This document shows, piece after piece, positions 49,827-58,834 of a DNA stretch of 64,000 nucleotides. Below the pieces are notes generated by a model. The model was not told where the DNA came from, made no database searches, and worked only from the letters and a program-made list of their open reading frames with translations. The stretch covers positions 240,779-304,778 of the forward strand of contig NZ_NCSM01000014.1 in the NCBI RefSeq assembly GCF_002224125.1, in the 5' to 3' direction. How positions within the stretch are numbered: the stretch's first letter is position 1; each line of letters begins with the position of its first letter. Origin of the DNA: Streptomyces sp. NBS 14/10. GTDB lineage: Bacteria; Actinomycetota; Actinomycetes; Streptomycetales; Streptomycetaceae. The position numbers and the translations under genes are program-made.

Positions 49827-50315
49827 TCAGATGTCCAGGGAACTCAGATCGCGACGCAGAACGTTGCGAGCCGCTTCGGTCGTCTCTCGATGCGCTTGCC
49901 CGGCTGCCTCATAGCCCGGTGTGGGCACGGTGGCGCCGGAGGCAAGTACCTCGCGGATCCGGCGAAGCGAGACGTACGACGCGTCGATCGCCGACACCAC
50001 CTCGTCGGTTGCGGTGAGGATCAGCCGTTCCCGCGCCTCATCACATCCCGACGCCTGGTAGACCTGCCGGATCCTGGCCGCTCTCGCCTGTGGACTCGGA
50101 CGCTCTTCGTCGGCGGCCAACCGCATGGCCTCGTGCGCCTTCCGAAACGAGACGAGGCAGTCCGCGTACAGGTTGCGGCGGTCCTGCAGCCTGTTGTCCC
50201 TGGTGGCGCGCCGCCACCGCACATGCTCGCCAACCAAGGTGGCCCCCACCCCCAGTACGGCCCCGAACCCCGTCCCGACCAGACTCGACCACTCCACGCC
50301 AACGGATAGTGCCAT
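49827..50315 (-). CDS. Hypothetical single-pass membrane protein
   Basis: This 162-residue protein has an N-terminal glycine-rich membrane segment (residues about 8-28, SLVGTGFGAVLGVGATLVG) and then a helical cytoplasmic domain rich in Arg, Ala and Glu (RRNLYADCLVSFRKAHEAMRL). Similar short proteins of unknown role are common in Streptomyces. It stands alone between the response regulator and the divergent RHS operon. No function is inferred. Confidence 0.8.
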   Translation of the reverse strand: MALSVGVEWSSLVGTGFGAVLGVGATLVGEHVRWRRATRDNRLQDRRNLYADCLVSFRKAHEAMRLAADEERPSPQARAARIRQVYQASGCDEARERLILTATDEVVSAIDASYVSLRRIREVLASGATVPTPGYEAAGQAHRETTEAARNVLRRDLSSLDI

Positions 50316-50608
50316 GCGGGCATAGGCGTACAGAACCCTCTGATCCCTAGCGATATCCGGAAGCGGTCAGCAGCGGCCAGCAGCGGCCATCCTGCGCTGA
50401 ATCGCGACACGCCCACAAATGGCGGTGACACTCCGTTGCGTGTCGAATACCGTTACGTAGCAAGGGAGTTCGACCAAGGAGGACAAGGGGGCGTGATGAG
50501 TCTGCCGGGGCAGATCGCGATACGAGGGGCTAGTTGCTGCGTACTCACTACGCGCGTAGTGGAGCCGAGACCTGCCCTGTGCGTCGCCCTGCCCGGGGAG
50601 GGCGTCCG
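50316..50608. other. Divergent intergenic region before WXG100/RHS operon
   Basis: This 293-bp gap contains a short cagcggc repeat (about 50366-50385) and AT-richer DNA around 50435-50475 (cgaataccgttacgtagcaa) that may hold the promoter of the RHS operon. I see no gene in it; upstream in-frame starts for the following gene lack a ribosome-binding site. Confidence 0.5.
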
Positions 50609-51205
50609 ATGAGCGGCGGTGGCGGTGGCGGGGGCGGTGGCAAGGAGCCGGACCTGAAGCTGGACAAGGAGGCGTTAGAGGACATCACGAAGGGTTTGCG
50701 GGCGGCCATCAGTGAGTTGAAGGACATCGGGTCGGCGACGGACGCCGTGATCGGGTCGGGGTTCGACGAGTTGTCGCTGACGTCGATGGAGGCGGGGCAC
50801 AACGGTCTCGCCAAGGACTTCGAGGACTTCTGCGAGCGCTGGGAGTGGGGGGTGCGCGGCCTGATCCAGGACGCGAACAAGCTGGCCAAGAAGGTGGGCC
50901 TCGCGGCGGGGATGCAGTGGGAGGAGGACCGGTACATCGACGGCACGTTCAAGGTCGTGGCGAACTCGGTGGCCGGCAATCCGCATCTGAGCGAGGAGGA
51001 AGTCACCCAGAAGGAGTGGGGCGAGCTGTTCTCGGGGGACACCTGGCGCCCGGACTACAGCAAGGAGTCCTACGACAAGGCGAGCGAGGAGATCAAGGGC
51101 ACCTGGCAGGCCACGGGCGACAAGATAGGCGGCACCAGCCGTATCGCCCAGTACGCCGTCCCGCCCGCTGAGCAAGGTGGCGAGCAGGGTGGCGGTGAGG
51201 GCTGA
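50609..51205 (+). CDS. WXG100-like protein upstream of RHS toxin
   Basis: This 198-residue helical protein starts with a nine-glycine run (MSGGGGGGGGGKEP) and has helices DKEALEDITKGLRAAISELKDIG and LAKDFEDFCERWEWGVRGLIQDANKLAKKVGL. The WEWG turn matches the W-x-G of WXG100 proteins. The C-terminus is extended (to EQGGEQGGGEG), and the protein has no signal peptide. GGGAGG lies 8 nt before ATG 50609. Its stop overlaps the RHS start (TGATG), so the two are co-translated; it is probably the export partner of the RHS protein through a type VII-like system. Confidence 0.82.
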   Translation: MSGGGGGGGGGKEPDLKLDKEALEDITKGLRAAISELKDIGSATDAVIGSGFDELSLTSMEAGHNGLAKDFEDFCERWEWGVRGLIQDANKLAKKVGLAAGMQWEEDRYIDGTFKVVANSVAGNPHLSEEEVTQKEWGELFSGDTWRPDYSKESYDKASEEIKGTWQATGDKIGGTSRIAQYAVPPAEQGGEQGGGEG

Positions 51206-54200
51206 TGGGCTTCGGTGATTTCGTCCCCGATGTCATCGAGGACAAGGTCGAGGACGGCGTCGAGGCGCTCGGAGATGTCGTCGAGGCGGGCGGCAACAAG
51301 ATCGCGGACGGCCTGGACTACGTCGGTTGGGAAGGCGGGGCGGACTGGGTCCGTGACAAGTCCCGCTCGGCGGCGAACCAGCTGGGCGCGGATGTCGCCG
51401 AGATGCAGCTGGATGAGACCGAGAACCCGAAGAAGCTGATCTTCGGCAGTGCGAGCAAGATCCGCTCGACGGCGAGCCATCTGCGGGACTTCAAGAAGGC
51501 GTTCAACGACGTCGGGGACGGCCTGAAGCGCCTGGATTCGGCGCACTGGAAGGGCAAGGCGGCGGACGCGTTCCGCGAGGAGGTGGCGGTCGAGCCGAAG
51601 AAGTGGTTCAAGGCCGCCGACGCATGCGAGAAGGCCGCGCTCGCGATGGAGACGTTCGCGGGGACGGTGGAGTGGGCCCAGACCCAGGCACAGGAGGCCA
51701 TCGACGCCTACAAGGCCGCGAAGAAGGCGTCGAAGGACGCGGTGTCGGCCTACAACGAGCAGGTCACGGCGTACAACGCGGCCGTCGAGGACGGCAAGGA
51801 TGCCTGCAAGCCGGGCAAGTTCCACGACCCGGGCCCGGGCAAGGCCAAGCTGGCGCAGCAGAAGCTGGACGAGGCCCGCCGCCAGCGCAACGAGGCCGCG
51901 GATACGGCCCGTACGGCTGTGAAGGCCGCGCGGGACGCCGCGCCGCCCAAACCGTCGTACTTCGAGCAGGCGGATGACGGTTTCACCGGCCTGAAGCTGG
52001 ACGCCACGCATTTCACGGCCGGTGTCATCAAGGGCGGCGCGGGGGTCATCGGCTTCGCGCGCAGCGTCAACCCGCTGGACCCGTACAACATCACGCACCC
52101 GGCCGAGTACGCGACGGGCCTGAACAACACGGCGGCGGGGCTGGTCAACCTGGCCAGCGATCCCTATGGCACGGGCAAGCAGATGCTGGACGGGTTCGCC
52201 AAGGATCCCGCTGAGGGGGTCGGCAGGGTCTTCGGCGAGGCGCTGGGGGCCAAGGGGATCGGCGCGGCACGCAAGGGGGTCACGGCGGGCAAGTACGCCC
52301 GGCCGCGAGGCAGGGTCCGCGAGTCGCTGCGCAAGTGGGGGAAAAAGGCGCTAGGTCGCAAGGAGAAAGAGACCGGAGGGTCGGACCCCATCGATCTGGC
52401 GACGGGAAAGATGTTCCTGCCCCAGACGGACGTAACCCTTCCCGGTGTCCTACCGCTGGTCTTCACCCGTCGGGTTGAATCGGGTTATACCGAGGGCCGC
52501 TGGTTCGGCCCGTCATGGTCGAGTACGGCCGACCAGCGACTGGAGATCGACGCGGAGGGCGTCGTCTTCCTGACCGAGGACGGCATGCTGCTGTCCTACC
52601 CTCATCCGGCCCCGGGTCTGCCGACGCTCCCCGACACGGGCCCCCGCTGGCCGCTCGAACGGGACGAGCACGCCGACTACACCGTCACCGACCCGTCCGC
52701 CGGTCACGTCCTCCACTTCACCGGCCCGAGTGGCGGAGGCGATGGGACCGCGCGGCTGGAGCAGATATCGGACCGCTCCGGCAACTTCATCACCTTCGAG
52801 TACGAGGACGATGTGCCCACGAGCATCGTCCACTCCGCCGGCTACCACCTGAAGCTGACCACCCAGGACGGGAGGATCACGGCTCTCCACCTGGCAGGCG
52901 CGGCCCCTGACGGTGGGGACCAAGAGTTACTTCGCTACGGCTACATCGACGGCAACCTCACCGGGGTCATCAACTCCTCTGGTCTGCCGTTGCGGTTCGA
53001 GTACGACGACGAGCGCCGGATCAGCGCGTGGATCGACACCAACGACCGCCGCTACGACTACGTCTACGACAACCGCGACCGCTGCATCGCGGAAGGTGGC
53101 GAGGCGGGCCACATGGCCCTGCGCGTCGACTACGACCAGATTGACCAGGCCACGGGCCACCGCGTTACGACCCTCACGACGGCTGACGGCCATGCCACCC
53201 GCTACCTGGTCAACGACTCCTATCAGATCGTCGCCGAGACCGACCCCCTCGGCCACACCACCCGCACCACGTACGACCGCCACGACCGGATCCTGACCCG
53301 GACCGACCCGCTCGGCCACACCACCGCCTATACGTACGACGAGGCAGGCCACGTCACAAGGATCGCGGGCCCGGACGGTCATGAGACCACCGCCGCGTAC
53401 AACGCGCTGGGCTTACTGACGTCCGTGACCGGCCCGGACGGTGCCAGGTGTAGCCAGACCTACGACGAGGCGGGCCACCGCACCAGCGTCACCGACCCGG
53501 CCGGCCACACCACCCGCTACACCTATGACGACCACGGCCACTTGAACGCCATCACTGACGCGCTTGGCCAGACCACGGGCGTGTGTTGTGACGCGGCGGG
53601 TTTGCCGGTGGAGATCGCCGATCCACTCGGCGCCACCACGCGCTATCAGCGTGACGCCTTTGGCCGCCCGATTGTCCTCACCGACCCCTTGGGCCACACC
53701 ACACACCTGCGATGGACGGTCGAGGGTAAACTCGCCGCCCGCACCGGCCCGGACGGGACGACGGAGAGCTGGACGCACGACGGGGAGGGCAACTGCACGC
53801 GGAGTGTTGACGCGGCAGGTGGGGTCACCTCGTACGAGTACACCCACTTCGACCTGCTGGCCGCCCGTACCGGCCCGGACGGGGTGCGCTACCAATTCAC
53901 GCACGACTCTGCTTTGCATCTGACCCAGGTCACCAATCCCCAGGGCCTGACATGGACCTACGAATACGATCCGGCAGGCCGCCTGGTCGCCGAGACGGAC
54001 TTCGACAACCGCACTCTCACGTACATCCACGATGCGGCAGGACGCCTCACCGCGCACATCAACCCGCTCGGCCAGACGATCCACTATGAGCACGACGCTG
54101 CGGGGCGCATTGCCAGCAAGGCTGCCGACGGTCGCGTCACCCGGTACACCTACGATCCGGCAGGCCGCCTCCTCCAGGCCACCTGCCCAGATTCAGAAGT

Positions 54201-55893
54201 GGTGTACCAGCGCGACCGTATGGGCCGCGTCAAGACCGAAATGGTCAACGGCCAGGTCATGGCCCACACCTATGACGCTTTAGGCCGCCGTACCCGCCGC
54301 ACCACGCCCACCGGTGCCACCACCACGTACACCTACGACGCGGCGGGCAACCGCACCACCCTCACCGCCTCCGGCCACAGCGTCGCCTTCGACCGCGACG
54401 CCGCAGGCCGCGAGATCACCCGCCGCATCGGGGACGAGCTGTCCCTCTCCCATATCTGGGATCCGGCTGGCCGCCTCACCGAACAGGCCCTGACGGGACC
54501 GGCCGTCGGAACAGTCCGGCGCCGCGCCTACACCTACCGTGCCGATGGCTACGTCACCGCGATCGACGATCAGCTCTCTGGCCGCCGGACCTTCGACCTC
54601 GACGCGGTAGGCCGAGTGACCACCGTTCAGGCCCTGGACTGGACTGAGAGGTACGCCTACGACGAGGCAGGCAACCAGACGCAGGCGAGCTGGCCCAGCG
54701 CCCATCCTGCCCAGGAATCGACCGGGACCCGTGCCTACACCGGCACCCGGATCACTCGTGCGGGAAACATCCGCTACGAACACGACGACGCGGGCCGCCT
54801 CACCCTGCGCCAGAAGACCCGGCTGTCCAAGAAGCCCGACACTTGGCACTACACCTGGGATGCCGAAGACCGCCTTACTTCTGTCATCACCCCCGATGGC
54901 ACGGTATGGCGCTATCTGTACGACCCTTTCGGCCGCCGCACCGCCAAACAAAGCCTCGCGGCCGACGGCGAAACGGTCGCCGAGCAGGTGGACTTCACCT
55001 GGGACGGCTCCACCCTTGTCGAACAGACGGCCACCACGCCTGACCTCCCCCACCCCGTCACCCTCACGTGGGACCACGACGGTCTGCACCCCATCGCCCA
55101 GACCGAGCGCATCACCGAGGCCACCACCCAGCAGGAGATCGACCAGCGCTTCTACGCCATCATCACGGATCTCGTCGGCACGCCCACGGAACTCGTCGAC
55201 GAGACCGGTGATATCGCCTGGCAGACCCGCGCCACTTTGTGGGGCACTACTGCCTGGACCACAGACAGCACCACCTATACGCCTCTCCGCTTCCCGGGCC
55301 AGTACTACGACCCGGAGACCGGCCTCCACTACAACCACCACCGCTATTACGACCCCACCACCGCCCGCTACCTCACCCCCGACCCCCTCGGCCTCACCCC
55401 GGCTCCCAACCCCACCACCTACGTCCACAACCCCCATACCTGGACTGACCCGCACGGGCTGCTTTCGTGTGACGATGAGGTGACCATCTATCGCGGGACT
55501 AACCTGTACATGGATAATTACATAGCGGGAGATACGGGTCACCTCATGAGCGAAGCCGCAAGGCACGCCTACAGGGAAAGCGGAGGTTCTATGGAAGCCG
55601 CGCTCCGAGCGTCCCAAGAAGCTTATGCGGCAGCCTTGAGGGAATGGGGAAGCTTGGAGAATTATGCCCTGGCGCATGCGGAGTGGGGAACGGAGCTGTC
55701 TCAGATTTACGGCCACAGGCCGATGATGTCATTTACTACCGACGCGCAGGTGGCCAAGGACTTCGCGGACGGCGGTATGATATATCAGGCGACAATTAGA
55801 CGGGGTGATGGGCATTGGCAGACGCTGCCGACATCTGGTGAGAGTGAAGTTCTGATTGCTCACATGGTAAGGGTAACTCCATGGACGCCTTGA
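51205..55893 (+). CDS. RHS polymorphic toxin with C-terminal ADP-ribosyltransferase-like domain
   Basis: This is a 1562-residue polymorphic toxin. Residues 1-200 form a helical, type VII-type secretion region without a signal peptide. A DUF6531 domain begins at about residue 392 (SDPIDLATGKMF) and is followed by some 20 YD repeats and the RHS core end (YYDPETGLHYNHHRYYDP, then DPLGL and DPHGLL at about 1419). The last 142 residues are the toxin tip: Arg1430 (IYRGT), Ser1509 (MMSFTTD) and Glu1546-Ser-Glu1548 match the R-S-ExE pattern of arginine-type ADP-ribosyltransferases. The tip is coded in visibly lower-GC DNA than the RHS body, as expected for an exchanged module. The next gene overlaps its 3' end and is the immunity candidate. 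Confidence 0.88.
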   Translation: MGFGDFVPDVIEDKVEDGVEALGDVVEAGGNKIADGLDYVGWEGGADWVRDKSRSAANQLGADVAEMQLDETENPKKLIFGSASKIRSTASHLRDFKKAFNDVGDGLKRLDSAHWKGKAADAFREEVAVEPKKWFKAADACEKAALAMETFAGTVEWAQTQAQEAIDAYKAAKKASKDAVSAYNEQVTAYNAAVEDGKDACKPGKFHDPGPGKAKLAQQKLDEARRQRNEAADTARTAVKAARDAAPPKPSYFEQADDGFTGLKLDATHFTAGVIKGGAGVIGFARSVNPLDPYNITHPAEYATGLNNTAAGLVNLASDPYGTGKQMLDGFAKDPAEGVGRVFGEALGAKGIGAARKGVTAGKYARPRGRVRESLRKWGKKALGRKEKETGGSDPIDLATGKMFLPQTDVTLPGVLPLVFTRRVESGYTEGRWFGPSWSSTADQRLEIDAEGVVFLTEDGMLLSYPHPAPGLPTLPDTGPRWPLERDEHADYTVTDPSAGHVLHFTGPSGGGDGTARLEQISDRSGNFITFEYEDDVPTSIVHSAGYHLKLTTQDGRITALHLAGAAPDGGDQELLRYGYIDGNLTGVINSSGLPLRFEYDDERRISAWIDTNDRRYDYVYDNRDRCIAEGGEAGHMALRVDYDQIDQATGHRVTTLTTADGHATRYLVNDSYQIVAETDPLGHTTRTTYDRHDRILTRTDPLGHTTAYTYDEAGHVTRIAGPDGHETTAAYNALGLLTSVTGPDGARCSQTYDEAGHRTSVTDPAGHTTRYTYDDHGHLNAITDALGQTTGVCCDAAGLPVEIADPLGATTRYQRDAFGRPIVLTDPLGHTTHLRWTVEGKLAARTGPDGTTESWTHDGEGNCTRSVDAAGGVTSYEYTHFDLLAARTGPDGVRYQFTHDSALHLTQVTNPQGLTWTYEYDPAGRLVAETDFDNRTLTYIHDAAGRLTAHINPLGQTIHYEHDAAGRIASKAADGRVTRYTYDPAGRLLQATCPDSEVVYQRDRMGRVKTEMVNGQVMAHTYDALGRRTRRTTPTGATTTYTYDAAGNRTTLTASGHSVAFDRDAAGREITRRIGDELSLSHIWDPAGRLTEQALTGPAVGTVRRRAYTYRADGYVTAIDDQLSGRRTFDLDAVGRVTTVQALDWTERYAYDEAGNQTQASWPSAHPAQESTGTRAYTGTRITRAGNIRYEHDDAGRLTLRQKTRLSKKPDTWHYTWDAEDRLTSVITPDGTVWRYLYDPFGRRTAKQSLAADGETVAEQVDFTWDGSTLVEQTATTPDLPHPVTLTWDHDGLHPIAQTERITEATTQQEIDQRFYAIITDLVGTPTELVDETGDIAWQTRATLWGTTAWTTDSTTYTPLRFPGQYYDPETGLHYNHHRYYDPTTARYLTPDPLGLTPAPNPTTYVHNPHTWTDPHGLLSCDDEVTIYRGTNLYMDNYIAGDTGHLMSEAARHAYRESGGSMEAALRASQEAYAAALREWGSLENYALAHAEWGTELSQIYGHRPMMSFTTDAQVAKDFADGGMIYQATIRRGDGHWQTLPTSGESEVLIAHMVRVTPWTP

Positions 55894-56363
55894 CGGTAAA
55901 GATCCACAAGTGGGATGTCTTTTATTTCCCGGCAAATACGCCGATCGACAACCGTGGGAAAATAGGTAATTTCGACGAGCTGGAGGATCGGCTGCTGGCT
56001 GGGCATCCCAGGATGCGCCGCATTTTGGTGCAGTTGTCGCCGAACTGGCCGCTGGGTCTCTACTATCTGCACTGGGGCAATGGAAGTGACCTGAGCGAGC
56101 TCGACTTCCGAGTCGCGGCCGGTGTGGCAAGGGAGGCCGATTTCGAAGGCGCAGTGGTCGGGGAAGCGAAAGGAACCAGTTGCTTTGAGTGTCACACGCG
56201 GATGCGCATAATTGGTCTGGAGCCCGGGCTGGCTCTGTTCTCCAACGACCTTGAGAGAATCCGTGCGCACGAATACAGGCAGCATTGTCCAGTGTGTGGA
56301 AAAAGATGGACCAGTAATGCGCTTGAATTCATCGACACCAAGTACTGGGACGCTCCCTCTTGA
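55881..56363 (+). CDS. Candidate immunity protein with zinc ribbon
   Basis: This 160-residue soluble protein starts inside the last codons of the RHS gene (13-nt overlap), the normal place for a cognate immunity gene. It has a CFEC motif near residue 99 and CPVC near residue 140, which together could bind one zinc. The rest is acidic (NFDELEDRLLAGHPRM, SDLSELDFRVAAGV), with no signal or membrane segment. The DNA is of lower GC than most of the window, like the toxin tip. I do not recognise the family; the immunity role is inferred from position. Confidence 0.75.
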   Translation: MDALTVKIHKWDVFYFPANTPIDNRGKIGNFDELEDRLLAGHPRMRRILVQLSPNWPLGLYYLHWGNGSDLSELDFRVAAGVAREADFEGAVVGEAKGTSCFECHTRMRIIGLEPGLALFSNDLERIRAHEYRQHCPVCGKRWTSNALEFIDTKYWDAPS

Positions 56364-56540
56364 ATTCTTCTTGTCTGTCTCGGTGGGAATTCTAGACGTT
56401 TCCGTGCTTCGGGGTGTGGAAATGGATGGCCTGGTCGGTAGGTGGATTGGGTGAAACGGCGCGTCGGTGGTCATCGCGGTCAGCAAGCGCCGCCCCGACG
56501 TGTCCGGATCATGCCCTGGATGCTGATCTCTAGGTAGGTC

Positions 56541-57007
56541 GTGAAAATCTATATTACGACAAGTGATCCCATGACGGCGGAATCTTGGGCGAACGTTTTT
56601 CGGCGCAGGATGATGTGGAGGTTATCGAATCCCGGGCCACCTCACTCGAAGTAGATATTGTTGTGATGGCGGGTGTTTGGGCATTCGAGCGTTACGGTGG
56701 ACGGCCGTCTCACGAGCAGGCTCAGATTCTGCCGAATGAAACGGGGGATGGATTTCCCTTGTGGGTGGTGATTCCGCCATATCGCCCTGTTGTGCGGAAG
56801 GATGACGAGATCGTGGTACGCGAGGACTTTGCAACGGTGAGTCCTGCATATTTCGCAATCGTGCGGAGCCTCCAGGCAATGAGGCGGGAGTTCGGCAGCG
56901 AGGTGGTGGTTCTCTTTGGTCTACCACTTCTGGGTATGGATGATCCGCGCGACCGGGAAACACCAGTATCCGAAGCTAGGGCAATTGGTGAATCCCGGAG
57001 CGAATAA
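56541..57007 (+). pseudogene. Macro-domain-like gene broken by a one-base shift
   Basis: A GTG start at 56541 with AGGTAGG upstream opens a frame (KIYITTSDPMTAESWANVF) that ends within about 37 codons. The natural continuation (AQDDVEVIESRATSLEVDIVV to the stop at 57007) is in another frame. Restoring a sixth T to the five-T run at 56596-56600 joins them as NVFSAQDDVEV. The joined protein of about 155 residues resembles macro-domain proteins: a VEV-x-TSLEVD-x-VV start, an ILPNETGDGFPLWVVIPP strand and AYFAIVRSLQAMRREF before VLFGLPLLGM. Macro domains bind or remove ADP-ribose, which is striking beside an ART toxin. It may instead be an intact gene with a sequencing error. Confidence 0.6.
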
Positions 57008-57077
57008 GAAAACGCTGCGAAGCAACCCGTTGGTCTAAGGCCAGGAGCGGGCATCGGGTGCCGTCCAGGTGGTCCTG

Positions 57078-57368
57078 TCACTCGCGGTTCAACGGGGTGG
57101 ATCGGTGATCGTTGAGGTGGTCGAAAATGCCTGCTTTGGCGGCGCGTATGAAGACGCCGAGGATGGTGGGGGTGGCGGTGAGGATGATGTCGGGGTCGTC
57201 GCTCTCGCGGATCTTGATGACGTCGGGGGTGGGGGCGGCAACGTTGAGGCAGTTGGATCCTTGGGCGCTGTGGGAGGACTTTCGCCAGTCGGCGGGCAGT
57301 CTGGCTACATAGAGGCAGTTAGCCGCCTCGCCGCTGAACGAGGACTTCTGCCAGTGGTGAGTGGTCAC
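57078..57368 (-). CDS. DUF397 protein with two repeat motifs
   Basis: This 96-residue protein carries two copies of the DUF397 opening motif, WQKSSFSGEAANCLYVA and WRKSSHSAQGSNCLNVA, followed by one complete domain (DVIKIRESDDPDIILTATPTILGVFIRAAKAG). The start is GTG 57368 with GGGAG 8 nt upstream. It lies 13 nt after the XRE regulator stop. XRE/DUF397 pairs are widespread in Streptomyces and act in developmental or antibiotic control (BldB/WhiJ-like context). Duplication of the first motif suggests a partial domain duplication. Confidence 0.9.
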   Translation of the reverse strand: MTTHHWQKSSFSGEAANCLYVARLPADWRKSSHSAQGSNCLNVAAPTPDVIKIRESDDPDIILTATPTILGVFIRAAKAGIFDHLNDHRSTPLNRE

Positions 57369-57381
57369 GTCCGCTCCCTTC

Positions 57382-58236
57382 TCAGATGTCTTGTGCGATG
57401 CGGTGGATCAGGTCACGGGACTCGGCTGGCTTGAGTGCGCACGCCGCCATTCGGCCGAGGACGGTCCGATACTTGACCAGCTGCGCTTGGGCGTCGTGGA
57501 ACTCGGATCCATAATCCGTGTCGAGCTGCACTGTATCGAGCTGTGGCATAACACCGCTGAAGTAGACGATGGACTGTCCCGAGCTGGGAAAGGTGCCCGC
57601 GTCGAAAGGGATCACCAGGAGGGAAATGTGTTCGTGCTCGCTCATCGTGATGAGGTGGTCGAGTTGTGCGCGGGCTACGGAAGGTCCGCCGAACTCCATC
57701 CGTAGTGCGGCCTCATGGACAATCGCTGTCAGAGTCGTCGGTTGGTCGCTGTAAATGGTGGCTTGTCTCTTGAGGCGAAATGAGACGCGGTGTTCTACGT
57801 CTGGGGGCGCCAGCGGCGGTACGACATCGCTGATGACGGCGCGGGCATGGTCCCTGGTCTGAAGGAGTCCGGGGAGGTGGATCACCGAGGCGACGCGAAT
57901 GGCGGTCGCGTGATGCTCGAGCTCGGCCAGGTCGAGAGCCCCAGGTGGGAGGATCTCGCGGTACTCCTCCCACCACCCGCGCATCTGGCGGCCAGTCATT
58001 TGGGTCAGGCTCTCGACGAGCTCCTGATCTGTGCAGCTATAGGAGCGGGCCATAGCGCGTACCCGATCCGCGCTCACCGCGTAGCGTCCAGCTTCGATGC
58101 TGCTGACGCGTGGCTGGTTGACGCCCAGGAGCGCGCCGGCCTGAGTGGCGGAGAGGTCAGCCTGCTCGCGGAGCCTGCGCAGTTCGGCGCCCAGGCGCCG
58201 TTGGCGCACGGTCAGCCGGAGGTTGCTCGGGGGCAT
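57382..58236 (-). CDS. XRE-family regulator with DUF5753 domain
   Basis: This 284-residue regulator has an N-terminal helix-turn-helix (RLREQADLSATQAGALLGVNQPRVSSIEAG) and a C-terminal DUF5753 domain (ASVIHLPGLLQTRDHARAVI, then EHRVSFRLKRQATIY, HEAALRMEFGG and DTDYGSEF). This is the WhiJ-like class of actinomycete regulators. ATG 58236 is chosen because the HTH begins about 10 residues later; the upstream frame to 58311 adds residues with no family match. It forms an operon with the DUF397 gene and is divergent from a small hypothetical gene, the usual three-part arrangement. Confidence 0.9.
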   Translation of the reverse strand: MPPSNLRLTVRQRRLGAELRRLREQADLSATQAGALLGVNQPRVSSIEAGRYAVSADRVRAMARSYSCTDQELVESLTQMTGRQMRGWWEEYREILPPGALDLAELEHHATAIRVASVIHLPGLLQTRDHARAVISDVVPPLAPPDVEHRVSFRLKRQATIYSDQPTTLTAIVHEAALRMEFGGPSVARAQLDHLITMSEHEHISLLVIPFDAGTFPSSGQSIVYFSGVMPQLDTVQLDTDYGSEFHDAQAQLVKYRTVLGRMAACALKPAESRDLIHRIAQDI

Positions 58237-58438
58237 CGGTCTTCTTGTCTCCTCGCTTGCACGTGGTGTGTAGCCATCACCCACATGGGTGTTCTCGGCA
58301 CTCATATTCAAGACTGCATGGCATGTATCTTATGTTGCGCGCTACGGTGTGACGCGTGCCACTTTGGTCGTGGCGTCGCATAGCTGCGGCGTGCATGGCC
58401 TCGACCTCCCCAACTCCTCCTCGCGACAGGAGACATCC

Positions 58439-58774
58439 ATGGACACCGTATCCCCGCAGAACACCCAACCCGCCCCGTATGACACCGACCAGGAGCTGTG
58501 CGAACTCGCCCTCAACAACGCCCCGCGCGTCTTCGCCGTCACCGTCCAGTACGACGTGGCCCCAGGCGAGCCCGAAGGGCGGATCGCAGCCTGGGGACTG
58601 GCGTACGGAGACGGAAGTGCTCACATCGTCACCGCGGACGGTCAGTACCGGCTGAGCCTTAAGTCCGCTGAGCGCGCTGCCTGGTGGTTCGGGCGTCGGG
58701 ACAACACCACCGCTCGGCTGCTTTGGTTCGCCGCGCCCTCCGCGCCCACCTTCGAGCCCGCCGAGGCCGCCTGA
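58439..58774 (+). CDS. Small hypothetical protein divergent from XRE regulator
   Basis: This 111-residue protein has no recognised domain. It contains a possible alpha/beta pattern (ELCELALNNAPRVFAVTVQY, RIAAWGLAYGDGSAHIV) and a C-terminal WWFGRRDNTTARLLWF stretch. AGGAG lies 6 nt before ATG 58439. Proteins of this size and pattern are commonly found beside XRE/DUF397 genes in Streptomyces, where they are called accessory or spectator members. It ends before a bidirectional hairpin. Confidence 0.82.
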   Translation: MDTVSPQNTQPAPYDTDQELCELALNNAPRVFAVTVQYDVAPGEPEGRIAAWGLAYGDGSAHIVTADGQYRLSLKSAERAAWWFGRRDNTTARLLWFAAPSAPTFEPAEAA

Positions 58775-58781
58775 GACGCCG

Positions 58782-58819
58782 ACGGGCCGCGCCGCCCTCG
58801 TAGGGACGACGCGGCCCGT
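58782..58819. terminator. Bidirectional hairpin terminator
   Basis: A perfect 10-bp stem (acgggccgcg / cgcggcccgt) encloses a second small ccct/aggg hairpin. It lies between the convergent small gene (ends 58774) and GH92 gene (ends 58835). Confidence 0.85.
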
Positions 58820-58834
58820 GCCGAACACGCCGGG

